Shown piece after piece: positions 44,522 through 54,159 of a stretch of 64,000 nt of DNA; within the stretch, counting starts at the first letter, position 1; the number at the start of each line of letters is the position of its first letter. Origin of the DNA: Roseobacter litoralis Och 149. GTDB taxonomy: Bacteria > Pseudomonadota > Alphaproteobacteria > Rhodobacterales > Rhodobacteraceae. The DNA is taken from NCBI RefSeq assembly GCF_000154785.2, contig NC_015730.1, positions 2,232,001-2,296,000 on the forward strand, given 5' to 3'. The notes under the pieces are model-generated. The model ran no database searches and had not been told where the DNA came from. It saw only the letters and a list, made by a program, of their open reading frames with translations. The translations under genes were made by a program, and so were the position numbers.

Positions 44522-44611
44522 TGGCGGAGCGACAGGGATTCGAACCCTGGAGACGGTCTCCCGCCTACACACTTTCCAGGCGTGCGCCTTCGACCACTCG
44601 GCCACCGCTCC
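44522..44611 (-). tRNA. tRNA-Ser (anticodon GGA)
   Basis: A 90-base class II tRNA with acceptor GGAGCGG, D-arm GGCCGAGTGGTCGAAGGC, anticodon loop CTGGAAA (anticodon GGA, reading UCC and UCU), a long variable arm (GGCGGGAGACCGTC), T-arm GGGTTCGAATCCC and an encoded CCA end. The adjacent integrase indicates that its 3' end served as attachment site. Confidence 0.95.
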
Positions 44612-44851
44612 GTGGGCGCGGTGTAGCCCGGCGATGATGTTCTTTGCAAGAGGCAAATTAGGGTTTGGCTTCCGGGTGTGTGATTTGTCAGTGGGTGATC
44701 CGGCACTCGGACTTTTGAAAAACCGCACAGTCTCAAGCATGCGCCTAAAAAAGTGAACTGAATTAGATCGCGGACTGAGAATATAGATACAAAAACACGC
44801 TCGAAAACCAAACCTCTTTCTGCTTTCGGGACGGCCCCGAACAAGCTGACG

Positions 44852-47185
44852 TCAGTCACTCTCGCTTGTATTGGTCTGCAGAACTTCCGGGTTGCGCAAC
44901 CATACGTCGCGCTGTGCGAAGGGTATTTCAATGCCCTCTTCGGTAAAGCGCGCGGCAATTTCATGGTTAATGTCATTCTGGACCGAGAGTATCCAGTTTA
45001 CATCCCGCAGGATGGCCCTGATTTCGAAATCCAACGAGTCCGCGCCAAAGCCCATGAAAACGACGTTGGGGGGAGGATTATTCAAAACCATCGGCTGAGC
45101 ATTGGCGATCTCGCGCAAAATCCTGTCAACGCGCTTGGTGTCCGTGCCGTAAGCGACCCCGACCTTCACGATCAGGCGACCTATGGTGTTGCCGCGCGTA
45201 TAGTTGGTGACTGTCCCTGCGATCAGGTCAGAGTTGGGCACGATAACGTCCGTGCGGTCAAATGTCTCGATGCGGGTGGACCGCACGGAGATGTGTTTCA
45301 CCACCCCCATTTGACCACCGACCTCGATCCAGTCTCCTTCGGAGATAGGCCGTTCAACCAGCAGGATTATTCCGGAGACAAAGTTCGACACGATGGTTTG
45401 CAGGCCAAAGCCGATCCCAACAGACAAGGCCCCCGCAACAATCGCAAAGGCAGAGAGATCAACACCCGCAACCGTAACGGCGATAAGTGCTGCCAGAAAA
45501 ATCCCCACATAGCCGATACCCGAAATCAGGGCATTCTGCCCACCGATATCAAGCCGCGTTTTCGGCAGCACATTCACCCGCAACGTGCTCTGCAAAAGGC
45601 GCGTGATTGTATAGCCAAGGACAAAGACAATTGCGAAGGTCAAAAAGTCAGAAGGCGAAATCCGTGTCCCGCCAATTTCGAACCCTGCCAGAAATCTGCC
45701 CCAGAGTTCTGTCAGATCGGTGACACGCGCGCCCCAGATCAGCGCCAGCAACGGAATGCTCGTCATAACAAGGAGGAACCCGGCGAATATCGCGATCAGA
45801 CTATCGCGCGCTTCCACGCCCTGCCCCACAATCAGCCCGTATACATCAGCCGCAAAGCGCTGAAGCACCATCACCAGCCCAAGCACCAACAAGCTTAGAA
45901 TGGTGGGGTATAGCATCGCGTTACCGGCCTCGGAATAGCCGATGGCTGCCATCACCGGGGCAAGCAGGCTGACTGCGATCAAAACGGTGCCAAAGAAACG
46001 CACAACACGCCCGACGCCCGGTTTCTGTGCGTGATCCTCGCCCTCTTCAACGTCCACAATGTCGTATTTGCGCAGCAACAGCCCGAGGAAGAAAAGCACA
46101 ACGCCAAAGAGCACAACAACGGGAAACGCCGTGATCGCGAGTGTTTCGGGCGCTGCCTGCTCAAGATCAAACAAGACGGCGATTACCCCGCGCGCCACGA
46201 ACAGCAGCGACAGAATAAGCATGTAAAACCGACCGGCCCGCCGGCCTTCCTGCGTCAGGCAGATCAATGCGTCTTCTTCTTCTCGCGCAAACAGTCGTTC
46301 AGCGAGCCACCGAAAACCCAACAACAGAAAGCCCAGGACAGGCATCAGGGATATCAGTTTTTCGAAGGTGTCGTCGAAAACGCCGGTCAGTAGAATGGCA
46401 TGGGAAAAAATATAGATGCCCGCAAGTGGTAGAAAAATCCGCAGCAAGGAGACCAGAAAGCTCCATACCCCGGACCCACGCCCGCCAAAGCGGCGCATGT
46501 AATTTACCGCAATTCCGGCCCATAAACGGCCCCTGACAATCAGGGTCAGTGAAATCGCCAGCAACAACAGCACAAGGGGCAGTTTGTTCTGGAAATTCTC
46601 CTGATTGCGCTCGTCTGTGATACTGGCGAGATCATTCGCCAGATCCCGCAGGATGCGCTCACTGTCCGCGAAAGCAATGGGCCAGGTTTTCGGATTTAAC
46701 GGCGAGGGTCCCAAAGACAGCAGACGGCGTGTGTCACGCTCTCTTACGATGGCGTCGATTTCGTTGATCAGACCGTCTGCGCGACGAAACGCAACATCCG
46801 CCGCAAGAATGGGCGCTTGCAGGTCTTCGAATTGCTGATCAAGGTCCGCCCTTGTCGCCGATATCTCTGCGGATTCCTCGCCGCTTTCGGGCACGGGTCC
46901 CAGCGCGTTGATCTGGGATCGAATGGTTGCGATGCGCGCCGAATTGGCCTGTCGTGCCAGATCAAACTCGCCTCGAAACGTCGAAAGCCGTTGCCTGAGC
47001 GTTTCTAGGTCTTCTGTGCTCAGATCTTCGGCCGCATCGATGCGTTCTTCCGCCCGGGATGCAGCATCCTCCCAAAACGAATAAAGCGAGTCGTCCTCGT
47101 CGCGGACCGCCAGATCCTGTGCCTGCGCCACGGCCGCCCACATCAAAACGGTCAACGTCAGCAAAAAGGGTATGAAACGTCTCAT
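44852..47185 (-). CDS. Mechanosensitive channel family protein (DUF3772 plus MscS)
   Basis: A 777-residue protein with signal peptide (cleaved near AVAQA), a periplasmic coiled-coil DUF3772 region (to about 190), about ten transmembrane helices, and a C-terminal MscS domain. The pore helix is ALSVGIGFGLQTIVSNFVSG and the beta domain holds LVERPISEGDWIEVGGQMGV. Such large MscS proteins release solutes under osmotic downshock. Its start overlaps the cysK stop by four bases (ATGA), so the two genes are translationally coupled. Confidence 0.9.
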   Translation of the reverse strand: MRRFIPFLLTLTVLMWAAVAQAQDLAVRDEDDSLYSFWEDAASRAEERIDAAEDLSTEDLETLRQRLSTFRGEFDLARQANSARIATIRSQINALGPVPESGEESAEISATRADLDQQFEDLQAPILAADVAFRRADGLINEIDAIVRERDTRRLLSLGPSPLNPKTWPIAFADSERILRDLANDLASITDERNQENFQNKLPLVLLLLAISLTLIVRGRLWAGIAVNYMRRFGGRGSGVWSFLVSLLRIFLPLAGIYIFSHAILLTGVFDDTFEKLISLMPVLGFLLLGFRWLAERLFAREEEDALICLTQEGRRAGRFYMLILSLLFVARGVIAVLFDLEQAAPETLAITAFPVVVLFGVVLFFLGLLLRKYDIVDVEEGEDHAQKPGVGRVVRFFGTVLIAVSLLAPVMAAIGYSEAGNAMLYPTILSLLVLGLVMVLQRFAADVYGLIVGQGVEARDSLIAIFAGFLLVMTSIPLLALIWGARVTDLTELWGRFLAGFEIGGTRISPSDFLTFAIVFVLGYTITRLLQSTLRVNVLPKTRLDIGGQNALISGIGYVGIFLAALIAVTVAGVDLSAFAIVAGALSVGIGFGLQTIVSNFVSGIILLVERPISEGDWIEVGGQMGVVKHISVRSTRIETFDRTDVIVPNSDLIAGTVTNYTRGNTIGRLIVKVGVAYGTDTKRVDRILREIANAQPMVLNNPPPNVVFMGFGADSLDFEIRAILRDVNWILSVQNDINHEIAARFTEEGIEIPFAQRDVWLRNPEVLQTNTSESD

Positions 47186-48219
47186 GCGTCTTCAAATACG
47201 ACCGGAATGCTGGCAGGCGCGCGATCCAACCACGCCGGAACAGGCAGGCCCTTGCTCGCCAGAAACTCAGGATTGAAAAGTTTCGACTGATAGCGCGTGC
47301 CAAAATCGCACAGGATGGTCACAATCGTATGTCCCGGCCCCATGTCGCGCGCCATACGCATGGCCCCCGCGATATTCATTCCGGATGAGCCGCCCAGACA
47401 CAGGCCCTCGTGTTCGAGCAGGTCAAAAACGATGGGCAGCGCCTCGGCGTCATGCACATTATAGCTGAAGTCAGGCGTGAACCCTTCAAGGTTCTTGGTA
47501 ATCCGGATTTGCCCGATACCTTCGTTGATCGAGGACCCTTCGCTCATTTCGAGCACACCGCGCGTGTAATAATTATAAAGCGACGCGCCATCCGGATCGA
47601 CCAGACCGATCTTGACCCCCTTGGGCTTGAGCGCCTCGGACACACCCGCAAGCGTGCCCCCTGAGCCCACGGCGCAGATGAAACCATCGACCTTGCCGCC
47701 TGTCTGTTCCCAGATTTCCGGCCCTGTGCCTTCGATATGCGCCTGCCTGTTGGCGGTATTGTCAAATTGGTTGGCCCAGATCACGCCTTCGTTTGTCGTG
47801 CGCGCCAGTTCATTGGCCAGCCGCTCCGAGTACCGCACAAAGTTGTTGGGGTTGCGATAGGGTGCTGCGGGCACCTGCACCAGTTCCGCACCGGCCAGCC
47901 GCAACATGTCCTTTTTCTCCTGACTTTGCGTTTCGGGAATGACGATCACGGTTTTGAAGCCCATCGACGCCCCCACAAGGGCGAGACCGATACCTGTGTT
48001 GCCCGCGGTCCCTTCCACAATCGTGCCGCCAGGTTTCAACATACCCTTTGCGATGGCATCCTTGATAATGAACAGGGCGGCGCGGTCCTTGACCGATTGC
48101 CCGGGGTTCATGAATTCGGCCTTGCCGAGGATTTCACACCCTGTTGCCTCACTTGCGGCTTTCAGCCGGATAAGCGGGGTGTTTCCGATTGCCTGCTCAA
48201 GATCGCGCGCGACACGCAT
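47182..48219 (-). CDS. cysK: Cysteine synthase A (O-acetylserine sulfhydrylase)
   Basis: A 345-residue PLP enzyme of fold type II. PLP-binding Lys lies in MNPGQSVKDRAA, substrate loop in VEGTAGNTGIGLAL and the phosphate-binding Gly loop in CAVGSGGTLAGVSEAL. It makes cysteine from O-acetylserine and sulfide. It follows trgB-trgA in the same direction, the order known from the R. sphaeroides tellurite-resistance locus, where cysK contributes to resistance. AGGACAGGCTG lies before the ATG. Confidence 0.92.
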   Translation of the reverse strand: MRVARDLEQAIGNTPLIRLKAASEATGCEILGKAEFMNPGQSVKDRAALFIIKDAIAKGMLKPGGTIVEGTAGNTGIGLALVGASMGFKTVIVIPETQSQEKKDMLRLAGAELVQVPAAPYRNPNNFVRYSERLANELARTTNEGVIWANQFDNTANRQAHIEGTGPEIWEQTGGKVDGFICAVGSGGTLAGVSEALKPKGVKIGLVDPDGASLYNYYTRGVLEMSEGSSINEGIGQIRITKNLEGFTPDFSYNVHDAEALPIVFDLLEHEGLCLGGSSGMNIAGAMRMARDMGPGHTIVTILCDFGTRYQSKLFNPEFLASKGLPVPAWLDRAPASIPVVFEDA

Positions 48220-48355
48220 CAGCCTGTCCTCTTTTTAGCCGAATTTCATTTACCTCTATCGGGGCACCCGCCCGACCTCAAGGCTTAGCAACGCGGACCT
48301 GTAATGGCGCCGTGCAAAAGAATGTGATGAACCGCCGCCACACGCCGCTTTAGAT

Positions 48356-49459
48356 TTACGCTTTTTTGAGCCGCGCACGATGACGATCGAGCCAATATGC
48401 AGCCATGACCAGAGGCGCATTTGCCACCAGCAGATCATCACACATCTGCATCAGCTGCTCAAAAGGCAGGATATGCGAGCGGATGTCTTCATCCTCCGCC
48501 TCTTCCCCACCCAGACCGGCCGCGCGTTCCGGCAGATCAGCAAGCCCCACATATATGTAATAAAACTCTGATGAATTGCCCGGTGAGCAATAGGTTTCAG
48601 CCACGGCAATCAGTTCGCCCATCTCAAGACCGGCCTCTTCGACCGCTTCGCGCCTTGCCGCCGCCTCGGGTGCCTCGCCGGGGTCCAGACGGCCCGCGAT
48701 GGGTTCAAGTTGCCACAGCGCCCGGTCCCCCCGTGCAAGGGGGCCCATGCGCATCTGTTCCACCAGCATGACGCAGTCCCGGACCGGATCGTAGGGCAGG
48801 ACCAATGCCGCATCGGGCGCACGAAACACCGCGCGCTCCACCTGTGGCGTCATGGTCCCGTCAAAGCGCTGATGCCTGAGGTCATATTCCTCAAGCGCAA
48901 AATAATGCGCATAGGGTCGCCGCACGGCGTCAATCTGTGTGTCACCCATCAGCGTCATGGCACCGTGACGCGACTGTTTGGCGTTGATCTGTGACCACGC
49001 CCGCGCGCGGATCATCGGGAACATCCCAGCGACCTCATGGGGCCGCTTTGAATGGAGATAGTGCATCACTTCGGTTGCCGCGTGCACGCTCAACTCGCCC
49101 CAGTCCCTGATCCAATCATCGAGCGACCACGCGCCTTGCGGTGTCCACATGTCCGATTGCGGGAAATACGCCTCGGCAGTATCACCATTCTCAAGGGTGA
49201 CGGGCGCAAGAGCGTATCCAAAGGCAGCTTCGTAGAACCCGAGCCGCGCGTGATCGTCCGGGGTGAGCCCGCTGATCACGGCCCCCTCGGCCCGCACGCC
49301 GTCTTGCGCCATGATCGTGGGAAAAGGCCCCTCGGCGACGGCCTGAACCGTATATCCCGGCAACACAGCCGCAGCGATTGTCACGTCATTGCTGTGCCCC
49401 AATACGGCATCCAGCAGCGGTCGATGTTGAAGTGTTCCGAACAGGAAAAGGTATCTCAT
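48356..49459 (-). CDS. trgB: TrgB: gamma-glutamylcyclotransferase-like domain plus NUDIX hydrolase
   Basis: A 367-residue two-domain protein. The N-terminal part (MRYLFLFGTLQHRPLLDAVL) is an AIG2/GGCT-like fold with YLFLFGTL. The C-terminal half is a NUDIX hydrolase of the ADP-ribose pyrophosphatase type with the box beginning GRLDPGEAPEAAARREAVEE followed by AGLEMG. This architecture and its position between trgA and cysK fit TrgB of R. sphaeroides, a tellurite-resistance gene. The substrate is presumably ADP-ribose or a related nucleotide. Confidence 0.88.
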   Translation of the reverse strand: MRYLFLFGTLQHRPLLDAVLGHSNDVTIAAAVLPGYTVQAVAEGPFPTIMAQDGVRAEGAVISGLTPDDHARLGFYEAAFGYALAPVTLENGDTAEAYFPQSDMWTPQGAWSLDDWIRDWGELSVHAATEVMHYLHSKRPHEVAGMFPMIRARAWSQINAKQSRHGAMTLMGDTQIDAVRRPYAHYFALEEYDLRHQRFDGTMTPQVERAVFRAPDAALVLPYDPVRDCVMLVEQMRMGPLARGDRALWQLEPIAGRLDPGEAPEAAARREAVEEAGLEMGELIAVAETYCSPGNSSEFYYIYVGLADLPERAAGLGGEEAEDEDIRSHILPFEQLMQMCDDLLVANAPLVMAAYWLDRHRARLKKA

Positions 49460-49475
49460 GCCCGACTGTTAAAGG

Positions 49476-49916
49476 CTATCGCCACGTGCGCCAAGCGTAT
49501 TCCGTGGCAAGCCCCGCAATGATACCGCCCGCCATCAGGGAAAACAGAACCAGCGGGTCCACCATGACAAGCGCGTATTCCGCCATGAACTGGAATATCG
49601 CCGCCATCGCGGTAAAGAACCCATTGTACCAATTGTCCATCGCCCGGTCGAACATCTGGTAGCTGGCGTGCAGCAGCAACCCCCAAATGACCAGGACCAA
49701 CGCGCCGCTCAACCCGTTGTTGATCGCCGCAACCACACCACGACCAGCGCGTTTGCCCATCACTGTCCAGCCGCAGACAATGCCCAGTATCGCGTTGATA
49801 TAGGCGAATGATCCGAAGGCCGTGCTTTCCGGCATCAGCGGCTTGATCTGCAGTGACACGACATAGGCAAGCGCGCCAATGCAAATGGCGGCGATCAATC
49901 TGGCGGCGTCGGGCAT
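49476..49916 (-). CDS. trgA: TrgA family membrane protein (tellurite resistance)
   Basis: A 146-residue inner-membrane protein with four hydrophobic helices (LIAAICIGALAYVVSLQI, YINAILGIVCGWTVMG, ALVLVIWGLLLHASYQMF, VMVDPLVLFSLMAGGIIAGL). The sequence and the trgA-trgB-cysK order match the R. sphaeroides locus. ATG 49916 with GAGG upstream is preferred to the longer frame from 49949. It lies 16 bases before trgB. Confidence 0.85.
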   Translation of the reverse strand: MPDAARLIAAICIGALAYVVSLQIKPLMPESTAFGSFAYINAILGIVCGWTVMGKRAGRGVVAAINNGLSGALVLVIWGLLLHASYQMFDRAMDNWYNGFFTAMAAIFQFMAEYALVMVDPLVLFSLMAGGIIAGLATEYAWRTWR

Positions 49917-50041
49917 AACCAACCTCGGATACTCATGTGCGAACCTCATCTCCGGCTTTTTGCTAAGCCGAGAATGGTCCGATCATGTCACTGAAGCGTG
50001 TAAAAACTAAGGCAGAAGCGTGGCGACTTTTGCGCGCGAGA

Positions 50042-51250
50042 TCAGGCCGGACGCTTGATCGTGATCTGCGTCACATCGCAATTTGCGGTTTCGAACGCCG
50101 CCGCACAGGACGTCAGATAGTAGTTCCACATGCGCCTGAATCGTTCATCAAAGCCCATCGCACTGACCTGATCCCACTTTTCATTAAACGTCTCGTGCCA
50201 GCGCTTGAGCGTGATCGCATAGCTCTGGCCGAACTCGACGGAGCGTTCGACCCCCATGCCCGCACGCACGACTTGATCCTTCAGCGCGCTGGGGCTGGGC
50301 AGCATGCCGCCGGGAAAGATATATTTCTGAATGAAATCGACGTCGTTGCGATAGGCTTCCCAGCGGTCATCTGCGACGGTAATGATTTGCAGCGTCGCGG
50401 ATTTGCCCGGTTTCAACCGGTCCCTGACCTTACTGAAGTAGGTCGGCCAGTATTTTTCACCCACGGCCTCGAACATCTCAATGCTGGCAATGCCATCGTA
50501 GGACCCGCTTTCATCCCGATAGTCTTGCAGCTTGAAGTCGACCAGATCAGAAAGCCCAGCTTTTTCAATTCGTTCCTTGGCGTACTTAAACTGCTCTTCA
50601 CTGATTGTGAGGCAAGTCACCCTAAGCCCACGCTCCTTAGCGGCGTATTCCGCAAAACCGCCCCAACCGCAGCCTATCTCCAGAATATGGTCGCCCGGTT
50701 TAGCGCCGATTTCATCCACCATCAGCTTGTATTTTGCAGTTTGTGCCGCTTCGAGGCTTTCCTGCCCCGTTTCAAACAGCGCCGAGGAATAGGTCATGCT
50801 GTCATCGAGCCACAATCCGTAGAAATCATTTCCCAGATCATAGTGATAGCTGATGTTCTTGCGCGCTTGCGCCTTGTGATTGCGTTGCAGCCAAAACCGC
50901 AGCCTTTCGAACAATTGCACCAGTTTCTGTCCGGGATAGCCGTTGTACATGTCGTCATTGTCGCTGTTCACAAGATCCATGAAGGCCTGCAGGTCGGGCG
51001 TAGACCACCAGTCGTCCATATAGGCCTCGGAAAACCCGACGTATCCCTCTCGGACCAGCCGCGCGAAAAGGTCGGTATTCTTGACCTCAAGCACAGCGAT
51101 TGGGCCGGGCAAGGTTCCGCTGGCGGAAAACGTCCGTCCATCCGGCAGGATGATGTCCAGACGCCCGGCCTTGATTTTCTGAGCAACTTTAAAGCTTTGC
51201 ACGAAATAGCGCGGCAAGTTTGTCTGGCCGTCTGTCGATGTCAGGATCAT
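50042..51250 (-). CDS. cfa: Cyclopropane-fatty-acyl-phospholipid synthase
   Basis: A 402-residue SAM-dependent enzyme of the Cfa family. N-terminal lipid-binding region, then the signature NISYHYDLGNDFYGLWLDDS, SAM motif ILEIGCGWGGFAEYAA and catalytic segment ASIEMFEAVGEKYWPTYFSK. It methylenates unsaturated acyl chains of membrane phospholipids. It is transcribed alone, after the photolyase in the same direction. Confidence 0.9.
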   Translation of the reverse strand: MILTSTDGQTNLPRYFVQSFKVAQKIKAGRLDIILPDGRTFSASGTLPGPIAVLEVKNTDLFARLVREGYVGFSEAYMDDWWSTPDLQAFMDLVNSDNDDMYNGYPGQKLVQLFERLRFWLQRNHKAQARKNISYHYDLGNDFYGLWLDDSMTYSSALFETGQESLEAAQTAKYKLMVDEIGAKPGDHILEIGCGWGGFAEYAAKERGLRVTCLTISEEQFKYAKERIEKAGLSDLVDFKLQDYRDESGSYDGIASIEMFEAVGEKYWPTYFSKVRDRLKPGKSATLQIITVADDRWEAYRNDVDFIQKYIFPGGMLPSPSALKDQVVRAGMGVERSVEFGQSYAITLKRWHETFNEKWDQVSAMGFDERFRRMWNYYLTSCAAAFETANCDVTQITIKRPA

Positions 51251-51329
51251 GAATGAGGTGCTCGTTTCTTGCCGCGTGTTAACAGATCATTAAGACAGAG
51301 TTAGGGCTGTAATCAAGCGTTTCAAACGA

Positions 51330-52748
51330 TTAAAACCCTCTATTTTCATAGGCTTCCAAAGCACGTTTACGGCCCTCATCTGCCGCCACAACCGGGGCGG
51401 GATATTCCTGATCGCCGCTCAGACCCCATGCGCGCGGGATTGCATCATAAAACGACAGCGCGGTTTCTGAGGGCGCACGCCGCCCCTGCGCGATCCAACG
51501 CTTTACGTATTGGCGGTCCTTGTCGAACTTATCCAGCTGTGTCACGGGGTTGAACACTCTAAAATAGGGCGTCGCGTCGGGGCCAGAACCTGCAGACCAC
51601 TGCCAGCCCATTGCGTTACTGGCCGGGTCCCAGTCGATCAGACAGCCCTCGAACCATTTCAATCCGATCTTCCAATCGCTCAGGAGATGTTTGGTCAGGT
51701 AACTCGCCACAATCATGCGACCCCGGTTGTGCATCCTGCCCGTCACATAAAGCTCTCGCATGGCGGCATCCACAAACTGGATACCCGTGCGCCCCTGTTG
51801 CCAGCGCATGACGGCCTCGGTCGTTTCATCCCGGTTCCAAGGGAAACTATCCCAGCCCTCTTTCCAGTTGTCCGTCAGAATGCGCGGCGTGTGGTGCATC
51901 AGGTGATAGGCAAATTCGCGCCAGACCAGTTCCTTTAGGAACGTCTCAGCGCCGGGTTTCCCCTCTTGGCGCGCGCGCAGCCCGGCGTGCCAGCATTGAT
52001 GCGGGCTTATTTCTCCAAGGGCGAGGTTTTCCGACAGCCCCGATGTGCCATCGACGGCAGGCTGATCGCGGGTTGTGTCATAGCGTGCAACAATCTTGTC
52101 GATAAAAGTGCTGAGGCGCGTTTGTGCGGCGGCCTCCCCCAGCCGGACGTAGGGTGCAACCACTGCCGCGCCACGATCCATCGCAGCGCCCATGTTCCAA
52201 TCGCTGAGCGCTTCGCTGCTTGGCCACGCGTCGGGTGCCGGGATCTTTGCCGGTGCCGACAGGGGCGCGTCAACATCGCGGTTTTTGACCATGTTCCAGA
52301 AGGGCGTATAGACTTTGTAAAACCCGCCCGTCTTGGTTTCCACGGTCCAGGGTTCAAACATCAGGTGCCCCCCGAAAGAGCGCGCATCGATGCCGTCCTG
52401 CTTGAGTGCCGCCTTGAGTTCGGTGTCGCGGTCCACCGCAGCCGGGTCATAGAGGCGTGTCCAGAACACGGCCCCTGCCCCCGTCTCTTGAACGAGCGTT
52501 CGGAGCGTTTCAAGCGCCGGACCGCGCCTCAGGATCAAGCGGCTGTTGAGGCCCTCCAGCGTTTCTGACAGATGGTCGATCCCAAGACCGAGACGCCATT
52601 TGGGTGCCGCACCAAGCGTCTCAACCTGATCGTCGTGGATGAATACGGGAATGACCGGATTGCCAGATTTGACGGCAGCGTTCAATGCGGGGTGATCGCT
52701 CAGACGCAGATCGCGCCGGAACCAGACCAAAACGGGAGATGTGCTCAA
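51330..52748 (-). CDS. phrB: Deoxyribodipyrimidine photolyase
   Basis: A 472-residue class I CPD photolyase. N-terminal antenna-binding Rossmann domain (PVLVWFRRDLRLSDHPALNA) and FAD domain with VDGTSGLSENLALGEISPHQ, RTGIQFVDAAMRELYVTGRM and HNRGRMIVASYLTKHLLSDW. The electron-transfer Trp residues and the WDPASNAMGWQWSAGSGPDA stretch are present. It repairs UV-induced pyrimidine dimers with blue light, sensible for a surface-ocean organism. Confidence 0.93.
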   Translation of the reverse strand: MSTSPVLVWFRRDLRLSDHPALNAAVKSGNPVIPVFIHDDQVETLGAAPKWRLGLGIDHLSETLEGLNSRLILRRGPALETLRTLVQETGAGAVFWTRLYDPAAVDRDTELKAALKQDGIDARSFGGHLMFEPWTVETKTGGFYKVYTPFWNMVKNRDVDAPLSAPAKIPAPDAWPSSEALSDWNMGAAMDRGAAVVAPYVRLGEAAAQTRLSTFIDKIVARYDTTRDQPAVDGTSGLSENLALGEISPHQCWHAGLRARQEGKPGAETFLKELVWREFAYHLMHHTPRILTDNWKEGWDSFPWNRDETTEAVMRWQQGRTGIQFVDAAMRELYVTGRMHNRGRMIVASYLTKHLLSDWKIGLKWFEGCLIDWDPASNAMGWQWSAGSGPDATPYFRVFNPVTQLDKFDKDRQYVKRWIAQGRRAPSETALSFYDAIPRAWGLSGDQEYPAPVVAADEGRKRALEAYENRGF

Positions 52749-52815
52749 GCCGTAACCCTTCTGAATTTATTATAACTTTTACGCGCGCGATCCTGCCTTG
52801 GATCAGTCCTGCCGC

Positions 52816-54039
52816 TCACAACACCTTGTCCAGAGCATCAATCAGCTGCGCGACTTCCTCAGCGGTCGTGTAATGCGTGAAACTCAGGCGCAACACGCCA
52901 AGGCTGTCGTCGACCCCCATGCCCGAAAGCGCGCGGCCTGCATAGAAATCACCGCCACCCGCCATCACCCCATAGCGCGACAGTTCAGCTGCCACATCCT
53001 CGCCCGGACGCTCAAGCGCGAGGGCCACCGTTGGCGCGCGACCTGCGGCGTCCATCGGGCCAATCAGACGCACCGAATTGCGCCCGCTCACCGCATCGAG
53101 CAAGGGCGCAAGCAACGCTTCTTCATGGGTGCGCATAAGGTCATGCACCGCGCGCCCCCGCTCTGCGGGACTAGCAGGTCCGCCAATGTGATGATCAAAC
53201 AGCGCGTCAATATAATCGGCCATGCCCGCGCAGGCAGCAACCTGTGCGTGATCGGGTCCGGCGGGTGTGAACCTTTTGTATAAGGCATCGCCGTTAAATT
53301 CGTGGCCCTGATTGGGCAACAGTCCCCCAAGAACGCGGCGGATCACCATCAGACCCTGATGGGGACCATAGGTTTTATAGGCCGAAAACAGATAGATGTC
53401 CGGCCCGAGAGAGCCGACATCCACAAACCCATGCGGCGCATAAGACACCCCATCCACACAGACGAAGGCGCCTGCCGCATGGGCAAGCGCGGTAATCTCG
53501 ATCACCGGGTTGATCTCTCCCACGACATTTGAGCAGTGCGGGAAACACACAAGACGCACGTTTTCATCCAGCAAGGCTTCGAGGTCCTCCGGGTCAAGAT
53601 GCCCGGTGACCGGGTCCACACGCCATTCGCGGATATCGATGCCGCGTTTGGCCAAGCGCCGCCATGGCCCGGTGTTTGCCTCGTGGTCCTGATTGGTGAC
53701 GACAATCGCTTCGCCCGGTTGCAGGAACTCGGCAAAGGCCTGCGCCAGCACATAGGTGTTTTGCGTCGTGGACGGACCAAAGCTCAGCTCATCGGTTTCA
53801 ACACCAAGCAGAGCGGCCATGCGGCTGCGCGCTTCATCCATTTCCTCGCCTGCGAGCGCGCTGGCCACATAAGGGGCGTAGGGTTGCACCTTACGTTCCG
53901 TGTAAAATCGCGTCAGGCGGTCGATCACATGTTTGCACGTATATGACCCCCCCGCATTCTCGAAAAACGCCTGCCCCTGCAAGGCGGGCACCTGAAACGC
54001 GGGGAACTGCGCGCGCACGAAATCTGAATCTAGTCTCAT
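52816..54039 (-). CDS. Class V aminotransferase, cysteine-desulfurase-like (CsdA/SufS type)
   Basis: A 407-residue PLP enzyme. Recognisable segments are FFENAGGSYTCKHVIDRLTR near the N-terminus, FGPSTTQNTYVLAQAF, NQDHEANTGPW (PLP phosphate and ring contacts) and SAYKTYGPHQG, whose Lys forms the Schiff base. The closing RLSFTHYTTAEEVAQLIDAL is typical. It may be a cysteine desulfurase or a related lyase; no suf or isc genes adjoin it. ATG 54039 gives the normal family N-terminus, while the longer frame from 54078 adds an atypical extension. Confidence 0.82.
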   Translation of the reverse strand: MRLDSDFVRAQFPAFQVPALQGQAFFENAGGSYTCKHVIDRLTRFYTERKVQPYAPYVASALAGEEMDEARSRMAALLGVETDELSFGPSTTQNTYVLAQAFAEFLQPGEAIVVTNQDHEANTGPWRRLAKRGIDIREWRVDPVTGHLDPEDLEALLDENVRLVCFPHCSNVVGEINPVIEITALAHAAGAFVCVDGVSYAPHGFVDVGSLGPDIYLFSAYKTYGPHQGLMVIRRVLGGLLPNQGHEFNGDALYKRFTPAGPDHAQVAACAGMADYIDALFDHHIGGPASPAERGRAVHDLMRTHEEALLAPLLDAVSGRNSVRLIGPMDAAGRAPTVALALERPGEDVAAELSRYGVMAGGGDFYAGRALSGMGVDDSLGVLRLSFTHYTTAEEVAQLIDALDKVL

Positions 54040-54109
54040 GATGGCAAAGTTGTCCGCGGCGCAGGGAGCGTCAAGCACCTTTCTGCATGAGAAACCGAAC
54101 TCTGCACGG

Positions 54110-54137
54110 AAAAGGGCCGCAGCGTGAACTGCGGCCC
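54110..54137 (-). terminator. Terminator of the first BCCT gene
   Basis: A 9-bp stem GGGCCGCAG / CTGCGGCCC around a six-base loop. Read leftward it is followed by TTTTCC. It is 23 bases past the BCCT stop. Confidence 0.82.
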
Positions 54138-54159
54138 TCTTTCACGTTGATACAGGCCT

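Larger units (their letters stand above)
40692..44524 (-). mobile_element. Decayed phage/integrative-island remnant at tRNA-Ser
   Basis: From the tRNA 3' end leftward: tyrosine integrase, chimeric methylase, small membrane protein, HTH protein, broken P27 terminase small subunit. No structural phage genes and no second attachment site are visible, so this is the integrase-proximal end of a degraded element. The genes from methylase to terminase overlap, showing a former single operon. Confidence 0.65.

Noticed and set aside
44963..45898. 311-codon rightward frame opposite the MscS gene
   Set aside because: Antisense shadow of a well-supported membrane protein gene; composition is charged and unlike any family.
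49985..51256. 423-codon rightward frame opposite cfa
   Set aside because: Antisense shadow; the leftward frame carries all Cfa motifs.
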